Counted from the stretch's first letter, positions 1 through 9,575 are shown. The stretch: 64,000 bases of DNA from Nitrosospira sp. Is2 (GCF_033095785.1 NZ_CP137134.1:2046001-2110000); one strand, 5' to 3'. Notes: generated by a model from the letters alone, not told the origin. Numbers and translations are program-made.

Positions 1-1
1 C

Positions 2-634
2 TCTGAACGGCTCTACGATGAGCAGCGCCAACAGATCGGCAAAACGTTCGGATGCGCGGTGGCGAATGGCTATGGCGGGCGCGATGCGGGCTTCATTGCC
101 CATGAATGTCCGCAAGGGGGCATGCACATCACTGCTGAGGATATCATCGTCGAAATCGTCGATCAGCGGGGCATCCCCCTACCGCGTGGCCAGGCGGGCG
201 AGATTGTGGTTACCCATCTGGCTACGGGCGCCTATCCGTTTATCCGCTATCGCACCGGCGATATCGGCGTACTGGATAGCAAATCCTGCAGTTGCGGAAG
301 GGGCCTTCCCCTGCTCAAGGAGATCCAGGGCCGCAGCACGGATTTCCTGGTGGCAAAAAATGGAGCGGTCATGCACGGTCTGGCCTTGATCTATATCCTG
401 CGCGACTTGCCGCAGATTCGAAATTTCAAGATTACGCAGGAAAGCATTGATCTCACGTGCGTGTCGGTGGTTTCAGATGATGGACTCGGCAGCGAGCTGG
501 TCGGCAACATCGTTCAGGGTTTCAAGGCAAGGCTGGGTCAGGAAGTGGAAATTCTTGTCAAAGAGGTGAAGGAGATCCCGTCGGAAAAATCGGGCAAATT
601 TCGCTATGTTGTGAGTAAGGTGGCGCCGACTTGA
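2..634 (+). CDS. CapK/PaaK-like adenylate-forming ligase, C-terminal part (5' end outside window)
   Basis: The reading frame is open from base 2, so the gene starts upstream of the window and only about 210 C-terminal residues are seen. The piece carries the conserved YRTGDIG segment, a CSCGRGLP cysteine motif followed by an IQGRSTDF stretch, and an alpha/beta C-terminal subdomain. This matches the end of phenylacetate-CoA-ligase-like (CapK) enzymes of the ANL superfamily, which activate a carboxylate as an acyl-adenylate. CapK-type proteins often sit in capsule and EPS loci, where the true substrate is usually unknown. The neighbours here are glycan genes, so a role in acyl or amino-acid decoration of a polysaccharide is more likely than phenylacetate catabolism. 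That role is inference. Confidence 0.8.
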   Translation, partial: SERLYDEQRQQIGKTFGCAVANGYGGRDAGFIAHECPQGGMHITAEDIIVEIVDQRGIPLPRGQAGEIVVTHLATGAYPFIRYRTGDIGVLDSKSCSCGRGLPLLKEIQGRSTDFLVAKNGAVMHGLALIYILRDLPQIRNFKITQESIDLTCVSVVSDDGLGSELVGNIVQGFKARLGQEVEILVKEVKEIPSEKSGKFRYVVSKVAPT

Positions 635-903
635 AAGTAGGGCGTCGGGAGCTAAAATGAGATTGCGGCGGTCGCGCAGATGTTTTATGAAAAATAAACC
701 CGAGGCCTGCCGGTAAACGGGATAATATTCCCTGACGCTGGGAGCAGGGCAACGAGGGCTTCTTGCTGAGTGGTGGATTGGAGGCGCCGCGGATGACCCT
801 GCGTTCCTTTAATAATAAATATTCACACCTTGGGGACCGGGAAAATGATAGGCCTTAACGAGTTCAGCCTTAAGCGAGTGGAACCATTATGCTGAGGTGC
901 TAA

Positions 904-1569
904 ATGAGTGATGAGCAAAACACATCTTCGACCCCATCAACCTTCTATTACGAAGAAGGACGTGACGAGATGGCCGATTATGTCCCCGCATCGATTAAAC
1001 GCCTCCTAGACGTCGGGTGTGCGCAGGGGAAATTCGGCACGAATCTGCTAAGAGACAACAGGGAACTGGAAATTTGGGGGGTAGAACCCTTCGAAGATGC
1101 AGCTGAAGTTGCCCGAGGGCGGCTCACAAGAGTCATTAACACAACTGTGGAGGATTCTCTGGCGAGCCTGCCTGAGGGATACTTCGATTGCGCAGTTTTC
1201 AATGATTCGCTTGAACATCTGGCTGATCCATGGGCGGTGCTAGGCCAACTCAAAGCTAAGCTGGCACCGGGCGCGACGGTCGTCGCCTCCATTCCGAATC
1301 TCCGGTACTTCCATGTGATCAAACAGATATTGCAGGAAGCCGATTTTGAATACGCGCCGTATGGAGTGCTGGATAAAACCCATTTGCGCTTCTTTACCAA
1401 GAAAAGCATGCAACGCCTCTTTGCCGAGAGCGGTTATCGCGTTGAACGCATACAGGGCATTAAGCCCGCTGCTTTTCCCTGGAAGTTCGGTTTGATGAAC
1501 CTGCTGTCCGGGAATGCTTTCGAGGACGCGCGATACGAGCGTTTTGCCCTGGTGGCGAGAGCTTCTTAG
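904..1569 (+). CDS. Class I SAM-dependent methyltransferase
   Basis: This is a 221-residue soluble protein. Motif I of class I SAM methyltransferases (LLDVGCAQGKFG) lies at about residues 34-45. An acidic EPF at about 61-63 fits the ribose-binding position, and FNDSLEHLADPW at about 99-110 fits the post-motif typical of Methyltransf_11/23 proteins. The ATG is preceded by GAGGTG at good spacing (the run ...gctgaggtgctaa). The acceptor cannot be read from sequence. Its place between a CapK-like ligase and glycosyltransferases suggests O-methylation of a sugar or lipid intermediate, which is inference. Confidence 0.8.
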   Translation: MSDEQNTSSTPSTFYYEEGRDEMADYVPASIKRLLDVGCAQGKFGTNLLRDNRELEIWGVEPFEDAAEVARGRLTRVINTTVEDSLASLPEGYFDCAVFNDSLEHLADPWAVLGQLKAKLAPGATVVASIPNLRYFHVIKQILQEADFEYAPYGVLDKTHLRFFTKKSMQRLFAESGYRVERIQGIKPAAFPWKFGLMNLLSGNAFEDARYERFALVARAS

Positions 1570-1591
1570 CTTGACCGCGTATTTATTCCAT

Positions 1592-1607
1592 CTGCTTAGT
1601 TAAGCAG
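1592..1607. repeat. Near-perfect palindrome between convergent genes
   Basis: CTGCTTA and TAAGCAG form a perfect 7-bp inverted repeat around a GT centre. It lies between the stop codons of the convergent methyltransferase and GT-like genes. No T tract follows on either strand, so it is not a clear intrinsic terminator. Confidence 0.5.
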
Positions 1608-1681
1608 GTGAGGATTGCTTGCAGTCAGCGAAATCAAGTTGAAAAAAAACTCACAGCGACGTTCGGAACCACATTGCTTCT

Positions 1682-2554
1682 TTACGTGCGACCCGAAAGT
1701 CGCCTGAGCAAGTCTCGCAGCCGTACTGATAGTAACGTAGGCCGTTCCGAGGTCCGGTCCCAGGTACTATGATCCGTATCCTTTACCGGATGCCACAGGA
1801 GGTCCGGCTCGGGTCCGGGCGCGGGCATGGCCGGGCGAAACACGAATGTTCCAGGGGTCAGCGATTTGTCCAGCCAGTTGTTGCGGTAATAGCGGTTTTC
1901 TCTTCCCGGTGGCACAAACTCGCCATCCCCTCCAATATCTTCTATCCGCAATCCCCGATACGTCAGCACGGTGGGAACGACGCACTCCGAATGCCCCGCC
2001 CATCCGTGCTCCCGGTACTCGGAGGCCAGGGTCTCCAGAGCAGCCCGCGAGAACCGCGCGATGGGATTGAATGAGCGCAGCCATTGCTGCTGGGGCAACT
2101 CGACCTCGTCGGGCAATTCAAGCGACTTCCACAGCGGCCAGTCCGGGATCCGATCGTGACGCGCGATGCTGGTGCTGAGCAAATCCGCGGTATTACCGGC
2201 AAAGCTCTGAAAGAAATGCCTCCAATCGCCCGAGTATACGACGTCGTATTCCAGATACCAGTAATTGTCGTAAGCAGGCAGGCGATGAAAAGCGCTGAGA
2301 AGCATGCCGTCCTCATTGCCGGGGATCTTGTCCGGAAAGTAGCGGCAAGGGCGCTTGTACTGCGGCCAGTCGTGACTGCCGTGGGGAAGCGCCTGCCCCG
2401 CACGGCGAGACACTTCCGCCTCGCTCAGCCTGGTTTCATCGTAATAGAAGAAAATGTCATGATCTTCCGGCACTTCTGCGCGCAGCTTTTGCAGCCTTGC
2501 AAGCACCGTCTCGCCCAGGAGGTGGCTGCTGAACAGAACCGCGTTACGTTTCAT
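1682..2554 (-). CDS. Uncharacterised glycosyltransferase-like protein
   Basis: This is a 290-residue soluble protein with no signal peptide or membrane segment. The centre carries YWYLEYDVVYSGDW (about residues 98-111), which resembles the acidic nucleotide-sugar-binding strand of GT-A glycosyltransferases. The N-terminus (AVLFSSH, later DIFFYYDET) reads like an opening Rossmann strand. I do not recognise a named family. The gene follows another minus-strand glycosyltransferase gene by about 40 bp (that one ends at 2595), so the two are probably co-transcribed. A role in glycan assembly is inferred mainly from this context. Confidence 0.6.
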   Translation of the reverse strand: MKRNAVLFSSHLLGETVLARLQKLRAEVPEDHDIFFYYDETRLSEAEVSRRAGQALPHGSHDWPQYKRPCRYFPDKIPGNEDGMLLSAFHRLPAYDNYWYLEYDVVYSGDWRHFFQSFAGNTADLLSTSIARHDRIPDWPLWKSLELPDEVELPQQQWLRSFNPIARFSRAALETLASEYREHGWAGHSECVVPTVLTYRGLRIEDIGGDGEFVPPGRENRYYRNNWLDKSLTPGTFVFRPAMPAPGPEPDLLWHPVKDTDHSTWDRTSERPTLLSVRLRDLLRRLSGRT

Positions 2555-2594
2555 AACCGTTTCATATCATGAGCTCTCGTCCGACGGATGCGCG

Positions 2595-3452
2595 TTAATT
2601 CTGTTGCACAAGCAAGTGCTCGACAAGCGGATTGCTTGCATCCAGCTCGTCATCCGACGTGTAAAGGCGCATCTGAGATTGGGATGGCAGAAGAAACTCG
2701 TGCGCCTTGGCGGTCGCGCGCCAGCCGTGGGACCCTGCTATTTCCTTGGGGTCAAATGCTTTTTTTACATATTTCTGTATGGCGTGGTCCAGGCTTAGCA
2801 CGATGTAGTGTTTGAGCTTGAAGTCCACGGGGTAGGGCCGGATGCCATCAAAATGGACGACATGTCCGCCGGTGTCGCGTAAATTCACCGATGGGACGGT
2901 CCAGCGGCGGTTGTGCACCAGCTCACTCACGAGTCTCCTTGTGCCGGGCCAGCGCCGGGACTGTTTCTTCCAGGCGTTCAGCCGGTGAGGGTGACGCTGC
3001 GCAAACGGATAATACCACCGCATCGTCTTCTGAAACTCGGCATTATCGTGCTCAGGAAACTCACGAACCGGTAAAAACGTATACTCCATGAAGTTGACCG
3101 CGTTGTAGCCTTTCCCGTCCACTTCTTCTAGCGCTTCAGCCAACGTTTGCCGGGAGTTGGGCGCAACCCTGATCTCATCCGGGTCGGCGTGCATCAGCCA
3201 GTCGGCTTCGATCTCGTCCGCCAGTTGCTCCTTGCGCATCAATATCTTCTGCCACTGGTACATACCGTGGCGAGGAATTCGCTCGATGCCGATTACATTG
3301 CGGTCAAGGTATTCGCGGGCAATGGCGAGCGTGTCATCGGTTGAGTCGTTGTCCAGCAAATAGACGTCTATCCCCTGGTGAAGATAATGTTCAAGACAGG
3401 CGCGGATGAATCGCTGCTCATTGTAGCTGGCTAGTATTGCGACGATTTTCAT
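2595..3452 (-). CDS. Family 2 glycosyltransferase (Glyco_tranf_2_4 type)
   Basis: A 285-residue protein with the N-terminal GT-A start ASYNEQRFI (residues 8-16), DNDSTDDT (about 34-41), and an acidic HADPDE (about 88-93) in the position of the metal- and nucleotide-sugar-binding DXD. This pattern is typical of the GT2 subgroup with conserved WLMHADPDE-like strands. There are no membrane segments, so it is probably cytoplasmic or peripheral. It is first in a two-gene minus-strand unit with the downstream GT-like gene. Donor and acceptor sugars cannot be deduced. Confidence 0.8.
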   Translation of the reverse strand: MKIVAILASYNEQRFIRACLEHYLHQGIDVYLLDNDSTDDTLAIAREYLDRNVIGIERIPRHGMYQWQKILMRKEQLADEIEADWLMHADPDEIRVAPNSRQTLAEALEEVDGKGYNAVNFMEYTFLPVREFPEHDNAEFQKTMRWYYPFAQRHPHRLNAWKKQSRRWPGTRRLVSELVHNRRWTVPSVNLRDTGGHVVHFDGIRPYPVDFKLKHYIVLSLDHAIQKYVKKAFDPKEIAGSHGWRATAKAHEFLLPSQSQMRLYTSDDELDASNPLVEHLLVQQN

Positions 3453-4130
3453 AACTGGTGAGGTAAATATGCTGCTCGGGCGTTCTACGATTCTCGCAGC
3501 AGCGGGGAGATGACGAACGTCCTTATGGTTTGCTTATCTTAGGTCTAACCCTACTCAGATAACGGAAAGCAATCTTGTTACTGAAGGTATGGCCTAAATT
3601 ATAACCGTCCCAACCCGGCGTTTCGACGCGGTGTGTCCAAATAAAGATAGGGGAATTTGAGCCGTTAATGCAATACCGCATCGTTCTGGTCCCTTTGTTT
3701 TAGCGGGGCGCATAAAGGGCCGATGAGCCATGTTTTTCAAGACTCATTCTAGCGGCAACAGTTTAGCAGAGTTCTCGAACGTATCAGAATCATCGCCGGT
3801 GGTGGCTGTTGCGAGAAAATAACGGACTAGTATGGCTTATCACGACCCAAGGCCGCGCACGTCGACTGCGATTCACATCCATCCCACCGGCTGGGAACTC
3901 GCGGAGCTTGCCTCCCGCGGTTGCGTTGAGGCTGGGCCACCGCTAATATGACGGCCCAATGTGAAATCCTGCGAATTTTAGTATCTCTGATTGTGCGGCA
4001 CCTGCCTCGTCTGTGCGTTCAAACGCAACCACTATGATTCATGGCCGTCCGATCCATTCAATCCTGTTAGCGCTTCGCTACAACAGGCGGTAGTGCCTTT
4101 GGCAATATATAGAGACATAGAAATTTCGAC
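3453..4130. other. Non-coding gap between divergent glycan genes
   Basis: About 680 bp separate the divergent GT2 and WbsX-like genes. I find no convincing gene: the only plus-strand frame (3991-4179) runs into the WbsX start and has no family features. A TATATA at 4106-4111, about 20 bp before the WbsX ATG, could be a -10 element but has no good -35 partner. No tRNA or clear terminator is visible. Confidence 0.5.
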
Positions 4131-5270
4131 ATGCAAACTAACGAAAGTAACCGGTCGGAACCCAGGTTGGCTCGGCTAATCGCTTTTTATTTGCCTCAAT
4201 TTCATCCTATTCCGGAAAATGACTTATGGTGGGGCAAGGGCTTCACCGAGTGGACCAATGTGGCAAAGGCGAAACCGATGTTCCCCGGCCACTATCAGCC
4301 TCACGTTCCTGCGGATTTGGGCTTCTACGACTTGCGCGTGCCAGAAACACGGGCAGCTCAGGCAGATATGGCGCGGAAATATGGGGTTGAAGCATTCTGC
4401 TACTATCACTACTGGTTTGGGGGGCGGAGACTTCTGGAACGCCCATTCAAGGAGGTATTGAAATCGGGCGAACCGGATTTCCCTTTTTGCCTTTGCTGGG
4501 CGAACCAGACCTGGACAGGTATCTGGCACGGCAGTCCCAATAGGGTATTAGTGGAACAGACGTACCCCGGTATGACGGATCATGAGGCGCATTTTTATTC
4601 GCTATTGCCTGCGTTTACCGATAGCCGCTACCTGACTCTGGATGGGAAGCCGGTTTTCCTCCTATATAACCCCAAGGAAATACCCGACCTGGAGCGCGTG
4701 GCCGACTATTGGCGCGAAATGGCTTTGAAGGAAGGGTTGAAGGGGCTGCACCTCGTTGGCGTTAGCAAGGACCCCGCGTTCCCTCAGAAGCATAACCTGG
4801 ATGCCTCGGTCAGCCCGAATATGCCGTCCATCGAAGATACCTGGTATAGCTGGCGTCAGCCGATCAAGAAGCTGAAATTGTTTTACCGGAATGCGAAGGG
4901 AAGGCCTGCGATATTCAAGTATGGGGACGTAGTGCTGGACTTCATCCGCGAAGTGGAGCCCGGTATCAAAAACTATCCGTGCCTTGTGCCAAACTGGGAC
5001 AACAGTCCGAGGAGCGGAAAAAATGCCTTGGTACTGGATGCGTCTACGCCTGAGCTGTTTCGTACTCAAGCAAAAAAAGCCCTGCAAGTTACCGACGGCA
5101 CACCCCTGGAGCACAGGCTTATTTTCATAAAGGCGTGGAACGAATGGGCGGAGGGAAACTATCTCGAACCCGACCTGAAGTTCGGGACGTCTTACCTTGA
5201 AGTGGTTAAAGACGAGTTCTGTCTTGTGGAAAAACAGACGTCGCGGACTAGTTCCCCGGTCGCGGAATGA
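4131..5270 (+). CDS. WbsX-like protein with GH99-like domain
   Basis: This 379-residue protein matches the Glyco_trans_WbsX family, which has a fold related to glycoside hydrolase 99. Conserved parts seen are FYLPQFHPIPEND (about 19-31), WWGKGFTEWTNV (about 33-44), a YYHYWFGGRRLL segment near 110, CWANQTWTG near 130, and the C-terminal KAWNEWAEGNYLEPD (about 334-348). Proteins of this type occur in O-antigen and EPS clusters and are thought to be transferases or endo-acting glycan enzymes; the activity is not established. The protein is soluble and has no signal peptide, which fits a cytoplasmic assembly role better than secreted hydrolysis. The Shine-Dalgarno is weak. The downstream neighbour is a convergent flippase gene. 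Confidence 0.85.
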   Translation: MQTNESNRSEPRLARLIAFYLPQFHPIPENDLWWGKGFTEWTNVAKAKPMFPGHYQPHVPADLGFYDLRVPETRAAQADMARKYGVEAFCYYHYWFGGRRLLERPFKEVLKSGEPDFPFCLCWANQTWTGIWHGSPNRVLVEQTYPGMTDHEAHFYSLLPAFTDSRYLTLDGKPVFLLYNPKEIPDLERVADYWREMALKEGLKGLHLVGVSKDPAFPQKHNLDASVSPNMPSIEDTWYSWRQPIKKLKLFYRNAKGRPAIFKYGDVVLDFIREVEPGIKNYPCLVPNWDNSPRSGKNALVLDASTPELFRTQAKKALQVTDGTPLEHRLIFIKAWNEWAEGNYLEPDLKFGTSYLEVVKDEFCLVEKQTSRTSSPVAE

Positions 5271-5439
5271 TTAGTAGGACCGACGTAAAGTAATGTTGGA
5301 TGTAAACGACGCAGAGATAGACGCCTGACATTCGGTGACGCGAAAGGTTAAATGATCCATGGCGCCGCGTCATCGACTATGGCGAACTAAAAATAAAAAC
5401 CAGTGCGTAGTTGACCGAACGGACGGGTTCTCGGTGCCG

Positions 5440-6918
5440 TCATTGGGTTGGCCCTCCGGGCGCGCGTGCGCGGCGCCATATCTTTACATGCCTCAGCACG
5501 AGCGCAAGTTCGTCGCGGAGCGGCGCTTTTAATATCCAGACGGCTCCCAACCACATCAACCCGGTAACCAGAACCAATGCAATAACGTTTGGAATGAAAG
5601 CGAGCGCCGCGCTTCCCCAGGTAAGGATGGCCGCAAGAGACGGCATCACCGTCGCAATCACCAGCAGAATATTCTTGCGGTAAATACGGGTAAAGGAGAC
5701 AAGCGGAATTTGCAGGAGTTTTTGGCTGACGATCTGGTAAATACATAGCTGAACAGCGCCGACGGTGGCTACTGCCGTTGCCACCGAGGTCAGGCCGTGC
5801 CGCGCAGTAAACAATACAGCAATAACGGTTATGACCTGAATGCTAGCCATAATTCTAAAAGAGGTGCGAATCCGTCCGGAGGAAATCAGCATCTGATCCA
5901 CCAATAAAGTGGTATATACAAGAATGGCATGGATGCAGAGAATGCGCAGGACGGGCACCGACTCCAGCCACTTTTCGCCGAACAGGATCCGTATTACCGG
6001 CTCGGCCAATATACCGAGCGTTGCAAAGAAAGGCCACGCCACGGCGGTGATGCAGGCAACCAGGAAAAGATATTGATCACTATCTATCTTCCCATTGCGA
6101 TGCTGTTTCGAAAAATGCGGCAGGATGACGCCCCACAGGCCTTCGGTAAACGCTTTGTTGAAGATGTTGACCGTTCCCAAAGCTCGGCTGTATAGCCCTA
6201 CCGCGCCCATATCCAGCACTTTTCCCAGTATCCAGTCGGGCGCGGTCTGGCCAGCGTGAACTATGATTTCGCTCGATCCGGCGTAGCGGCAAAAGGCGAA
6301 AACATGAGGTATCTCGCGGAGTCCGGGGAGCAGCATCACGCCGGGCGGGCGGAACAGGAGCGTAAAGATTACGCTGGTCAACGTACCGGCAATTGCGCTC
6401 CATACCAGGCTGCGATATCCCTCACCCGCAAGAGCAGCAGTGATGCCCGTGGCCGCCGAGGCAATTGCGCTGGCGACCTGGATGATCATGGTATGTTGAA
6501 AGCGCATCTCACGGCGGAGATAGGCAAAGGTGATCGCGCCCACCGGAACCAGCAGGAAGTTGATGCACAACAGGCCGATGACCTCTCGCACTGCCTCGCT
6601 CTCGTAAAAATTCCCTATCGGAGTTCGAGTAAAATAAAGAATCAGCGCGATACTCCAGCCGAACAGCAGGTTGAGGGTAAAGGCCGCCCGGATTCTGTCC
6701 GTTGTTAGATCCTTCTCCTGGACAATGTAATTGTTGATACCGAATTCCCTGAGCAAGTGGCCCAGCCCGACAAATACGGATGCGACTGTGTAAATGCCGA
6801 TATCCGCGGGAGTGAGCAGACGGGCCAATATGATCGTCGTCACAAAATGTATGACGAGTGTCAGGTATTTGTTCAGGTAGGAATAAGCGAGCGCTACTCT
6901 AAAACTGGCCACGGCCAA
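5440..6918 (-). CDS. Wzx-type oligosaccharide flippase
   Basis: A 492-residue polytopic protein, hydrophobic over nearly its whole length with roughly 12-14 membrane segments. The N-terminal VIHFVTTIILARLLTPADIG is typical of the polysaccharide-transport branch of the MOP/MATE superfamily. It should move undecaprenyl-linked repeat units across the inner membrane. The frame opens with TTG at 6918; a GTG at 6912 is a close alternative, and the upstream GAAG favours neither strongly. It is convergent with the WbsX-like gene and divergent from the next glycosyltransferase. It is the only flippase in the window, so it probably also serves the XrtA-locus glycan (inference). Confidence 0.85.
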   Translation of the reverse strand: MAVASFRVALAYSYLNKYLTLVIHFVTTIILARLLTPADIGIYTVASVFVGLGHLLREFGINNYIVQEKDLTTDRIRAAFTLNLLFGWSIALILYFTRTPIGNFYESEAVREVIGLLCINFLLVPVGAITFAYLRREMRFQHTMIIQVASAIASAATGITAALAGEGYRSLVWSAIAGTLTSVIFTLLFRPPGVMLLPGLREIPHVFAFCRYAGSSEIIVHAGQTAPDWILGKVLDMGAVGLYSRALGTVNIFNKAFTEGLWGVILPHFSKQHRNGKIDSDQYLFLVACITAVAWPFFATLGILAEPVIRILFGEKWLESVPVLRILCIHAILVYTTLLVDQMLISSGRIRTSFRIMASIQVITVIAVLFTARHGLTSVATAVATVGAVQLCIYQIVSQKLLQIPLVSFTRIYRKNILLVIATVMPSLAAILTWGSAALAFIPNVIALVLVTGLMWLGAVWILKAPLRDELALVLRHVKIWRRARAPGGPTQ

Positions 6919-7018
6919 TGTTCTTCATTTTGTTGGTAGAGGTAGGGATTACGGCTTTCCCATGTAGTTACTTAGCCGCGCATGTTCCGCGGGGAACGGA
7001 GGGAACGTGATTATAACG

Positions 7019-7051
7019 TTGACTTGTGACTGATTCAGTGTTGAGTATATA
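7019..7051 (+). promoter_or_regulatory. Candidate sigma70 promoter before GT2 gene
   Basis: TTGACT at 7019-7024 is followed 18 bp later by GAGTAT (7043-7048), inside TGAGTATATA. Transcription would start near 7055-7060, which would exclude the GTG at 7052 as the start of the next gene and supports ATG 7094. Confidence 0.4.
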
Positions 7052-7093
7052 GTGATTTCGACCTTCACCTTTCAAGAAAAGAAGCCTTTTAGC

Positions 7094-8035
7094 ATGGCTG
7101 ACCTCAAACCCGCTATCTCAGTCATCATCCCTTCCTACAACTGTGAGGCTTATATTGCCGAGACAATCGGCAGCGTTCTCGACCAGACGTTCGGCGACCT
7201 TGAACTCATTGTCGTGGATGACGGATCGACTGACCGCACCCGTGACATCGTTTTGTCGTATGGGGCGCCGGTCCGGTTGCTTACCCAGAAAAACGCAGGC
7301 GTATGCGCGGCGCGAAACTATGGGATACGCGAGGCCACGGGCCAGTACATCTGCCTCATGGATCATGATGACTACTGGTTTCCAAATAAACTTGCGTTAC
7401 AGTTGGAGCAGATGAATCGGCACCCGGAAGTCGGCCTGGTTTACAGCTCGTTCATCTGGTGGCATCCCGGCGAAGACGGAGTCTTCCCCCATCACAACAG
7501 CTTTGACCAAGCCTCGTTTCCTGACGGCACCGATGAACAATTCTCAGGCTGGATATATCACCAGCTTCTGCTTGATTGCTGGGTTTTGACCAGCGCGGCG
7601 TTAATCCGCGCGGAAGTGTTCGACAAGTGCGGCGTCTACGACGAGTCCCTGCCTTACAGCGAAGACTGGGACCTATGGTTGCGTTTTTCGCGCGAATACC
7701 CTTTCATCAAGTTGAAAAGGCCACTCACCCTTTATCGCCAGCATCCCCGCCAGGGAAACCGCGTACCCAGAAGCATAGACTATCGCACCGAGTTGCTGGC
7801 AAAAGCGGCAGCGAAGTGGGGACTTTGCAGTCGCGATGGCCGCTGCATCACCAAGCGCCAATTCAACGAGAATATTGCGCGCTATCATTCGGAATACGGC
7901 CTTCACAACCTCTCCGCCGGGAACCTGAAGACCGCTAACCGCGCTTTTCTCAAAGCCTGGTCACGCTATCCGCTCAACTGGAAAAGCCTTGCGTTTATTC
8001 CTGCAGCGCTGCTGGGATGGAGGCCGAAGTGGTGA
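7094..8035 (+). CDS. Family 2 glycosyltransferase
   Basis: From ATG 7094 this is a 313-residue protein starting right before the GT2 strand ISVIIPSYNCEAYI. It has VVDDGSTDRTRD near 35-46 and the DXD-like MDHDDYW near 84-90. A later SEDWDLWLRFS segment matches the ED acceptor-side motif of GT2 enzymes. The frame stays open upstream to a GTG at 7052, but that falls in a likely promoter; ATG 7094 has a purine-rich AAGAAAAGAAG stretch ahead of it. No membrane segments are seen. The sugar specificity is unknown. Flanked by flippase and sulfotransferase genes, it probably adds one residue of the repeat unit. Confidence 0.85.
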   Translation: MADLKPAISVIIPSYNCEAYIAETIGSVLDQTFGDLELIVVDDGSTDRTRDIVLSYGAPVRLLTQKNAGVCAARNYGIREATGQYICLMDHDDYWFPNKLALQLEQMNRHPEVGLVYSSFIWWHPGEDGVFPHHNSFDQASFPDGTDEQFSGWIYHQLLLDCWVLTSAALIRAEVFDKCGVYDESLPYSEDWDLWLRFSREYPFIKLKRPLTLYRQHPRQGNRVPRSIDYRTELLAKAAAKWGLCSRDGRCITKRQFNENIARYHSEYGLHNLSAGNLKTANRAFLKAWSRYPLNWKSLAFIPAALLGWRPKW

Positions 8036-8088
8036 CCAAGGGCACGACAGGGGCATGACAAGGCGCGAATGTCGAACGGATGGGACAT

Positions 8089-9075
8089 TCAATATCTGCG
8101 TAGCATTTTTTCGATCAGCCAGACCGGTTTAACCATCAGCCAGCTCCACGATTTATAAATCCGGAAAAACTTGATCCGGTAATCGGCCCGCTCCTGATTG
8201 AGGTAGCGGATCTGCTCCACCAATTCAACGCTCCAGTTTTTCTGGTAGGCGGCAAAATCGGCAGCGATGCGGTCAACCGCTGAGTATGGAATCTCTTGCC
8301 CGGCAGCCGCGTCGCTGAATATTCGGTGCAGATCGTAAGCCATCAACGCCAGCCCTTCCTGCGGGGGTTCCAGCGTATCGGCTTTGTGGTGGCGAAGACC
8401 AGGAGATACGAACTCCTCGATTTTTTTCTTTGCTTCATCCACCGGGACGGGAAAAACGAGGCTGGCTTCCTGCGCTATCTTTGATAACACCCCGACTGGG
8501 TATGTTACAACCTGGTCGAAATCGATGAATACTCTTGGCAGCCCACGCGAATGACGCTCCGCCGTCAAGGAATGGATCAGCCACAGCACCAGCGCTTTTT
8601 CCCTGGAAAAGTGATCCCGTTTCTGAAGCGACCCTGCCACTTCAAACGGGTTTCTGTTCATGCAGATGAAGGTGGCCTTGATCTGCCGAGTCGCAAAAAT
8701 GGGGAGCCACGCCGGCAGCAAGCGGCACATGCGCGGGTCCTTGAGCGCCCAAACAGGCGCATCCTTGAAATCCCGCTCTACCAGACCGATCAACCGGTTG
8801 GAAAACGGTTTGACAAGATCTGTTTCCCACCATTTCTCGCCCAGGGTATCGGCCAGGGGCAACAGGTCATCCCATTGGGAGTTCAGGTTTAGCAATAACT
8901 CATCATGGGCGTCGACGATGTCCTCATGTTCCCAAAACCCTTTTTCGTTGACCCCCTGCTGTGGCGCATACAGGCTTCGTCCCATTTTTACGCCCACCTG
9001 GCTGAGCAAACCTGTCAATAGCGAAGTTCCACTTCGGTGCATGCCCAGAATGATCAGTGCATTATTGTCCTTCAC
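8089..9075 (-). CDS. Sulfotransferase family protein
   Basis: About 328 residues. The N-terminal IILGMHRSGTSLLTGLL is the PAPS 5'-phosphosulfate-binding loop of the sulfotransferase superfamily. FICMNRNPFEVAGSLQKRD (about residues 134-152) fits the 3'-phosphate-binding region of bacterial carbohydrate and protein sulfotransferases. GTG at 9075 is the best start because GGAG lies about 5 bp before it; a TTG at 9078 is also possible. No signal peptide or membrane segment is seen. The divergent neighbour is an APS kinase, the enzyme that makes the PAPS donor, so this protein probably sulfates a glycan intermediate. The acceptor is unknown. Confidence 0.85.
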   Translation of the reverse strand: MKDNNALIILGMHRSGTSLLTGLLSQVGVKMGRSLYAPQQGVNEKGFWEHEDIVDAHDELLLNLNSQWDDLLPLADTLGEKWWETDLVKPFSNRLIGLVERDFKDAPVWALKDPRMCRLLPAWLPIFATRQIKATFICMNRNPFEVAGSLQKRDHFSREKALVLWLIHSLTAERHSRGLPRVFIDFDQVVTYPVGVLSKIAQEASLVFPVPVDEAKKKIEEFVSPGLRHHKADTLEPPQEGLALMAYDLHRIFSDAAAGQEIPYSAVDRIAADFAAYQKNWSVELVEQIRYLNQERADYRIKFFRIYKSWSWLMVKPVWLIEKMLRRY

Positions 9076-9554
9076 CAACTCTCCACGTATTTTTTACTCT
9101 GTCCCGTATAGCCCGGCCACCCGGCAACGGGTCTGTTTCAGGCAGAACGGCCGGATTGCTCAAAACATTTAGGCGCGGCGCGAAAGAGCGTGCTCAACTT
9201 TATTCACACATCCCCGGATCACCACTGGCGACTCCAGGCATCTTATAGCGAGAATATGCCGGCTCGTCAGTAACGGGACGTATCGGCTTATATCCCGCAT
9301 GTTGCCCAATAGTCCAATTGTGCCAGTTCTGTCCTGCTGCCATAATGCATTTTACCGGTCGCAGCAGGGCCCGCCTGGAACAAACTTGCATTTCCACCCT
9401 TCGTGCTAAAATTTCGCTCCGCTCCGTGCAGCACTACCCATTTTCGATGAACAATTTTAACAGTGTAACCATCTCCACCTTTGATTTTAAAAGGACGATC
9501 GATCGATGGATCGAACTTTGCGTCTTTCGATCCGTTAGTTGCATAGAGGAAAGT
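9076..9554. other. Intergenic region between sulfotransferase and APS kinase genes
   Basis: Nearly 500 bp lie between the two divergent starts. A 65-codon minus-strand frame (9200-9397) exists but has no recognisable domain. A self-complementary CGATCGATCG tract lies near 9496-9505. Promoters for both genes are expected here, but no convincing -35/-10 pair was found. Confidence 0.4.
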
Positions 9555-9575
9555 ATGGCTTTTGGCAGAACATGA
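9555..9575 (+). CDS. Possible six-codon leader peptide overlapping cysC start
   Basis: ATG 9555 is preceded by a strong Shine-Dalgarno (GAGGAAAG, 9546-9553) and encodes only M-A-F-G-R-T. Its TGA stop (9573-9575) overlaps the cysC ATG (9572) as ATGA. CysC has no good ribosome site of its own, so translation re-initiation is plausible. Whether the peptide has a role is unknown. Confidence 0.35.
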   Translation: MAFGRT

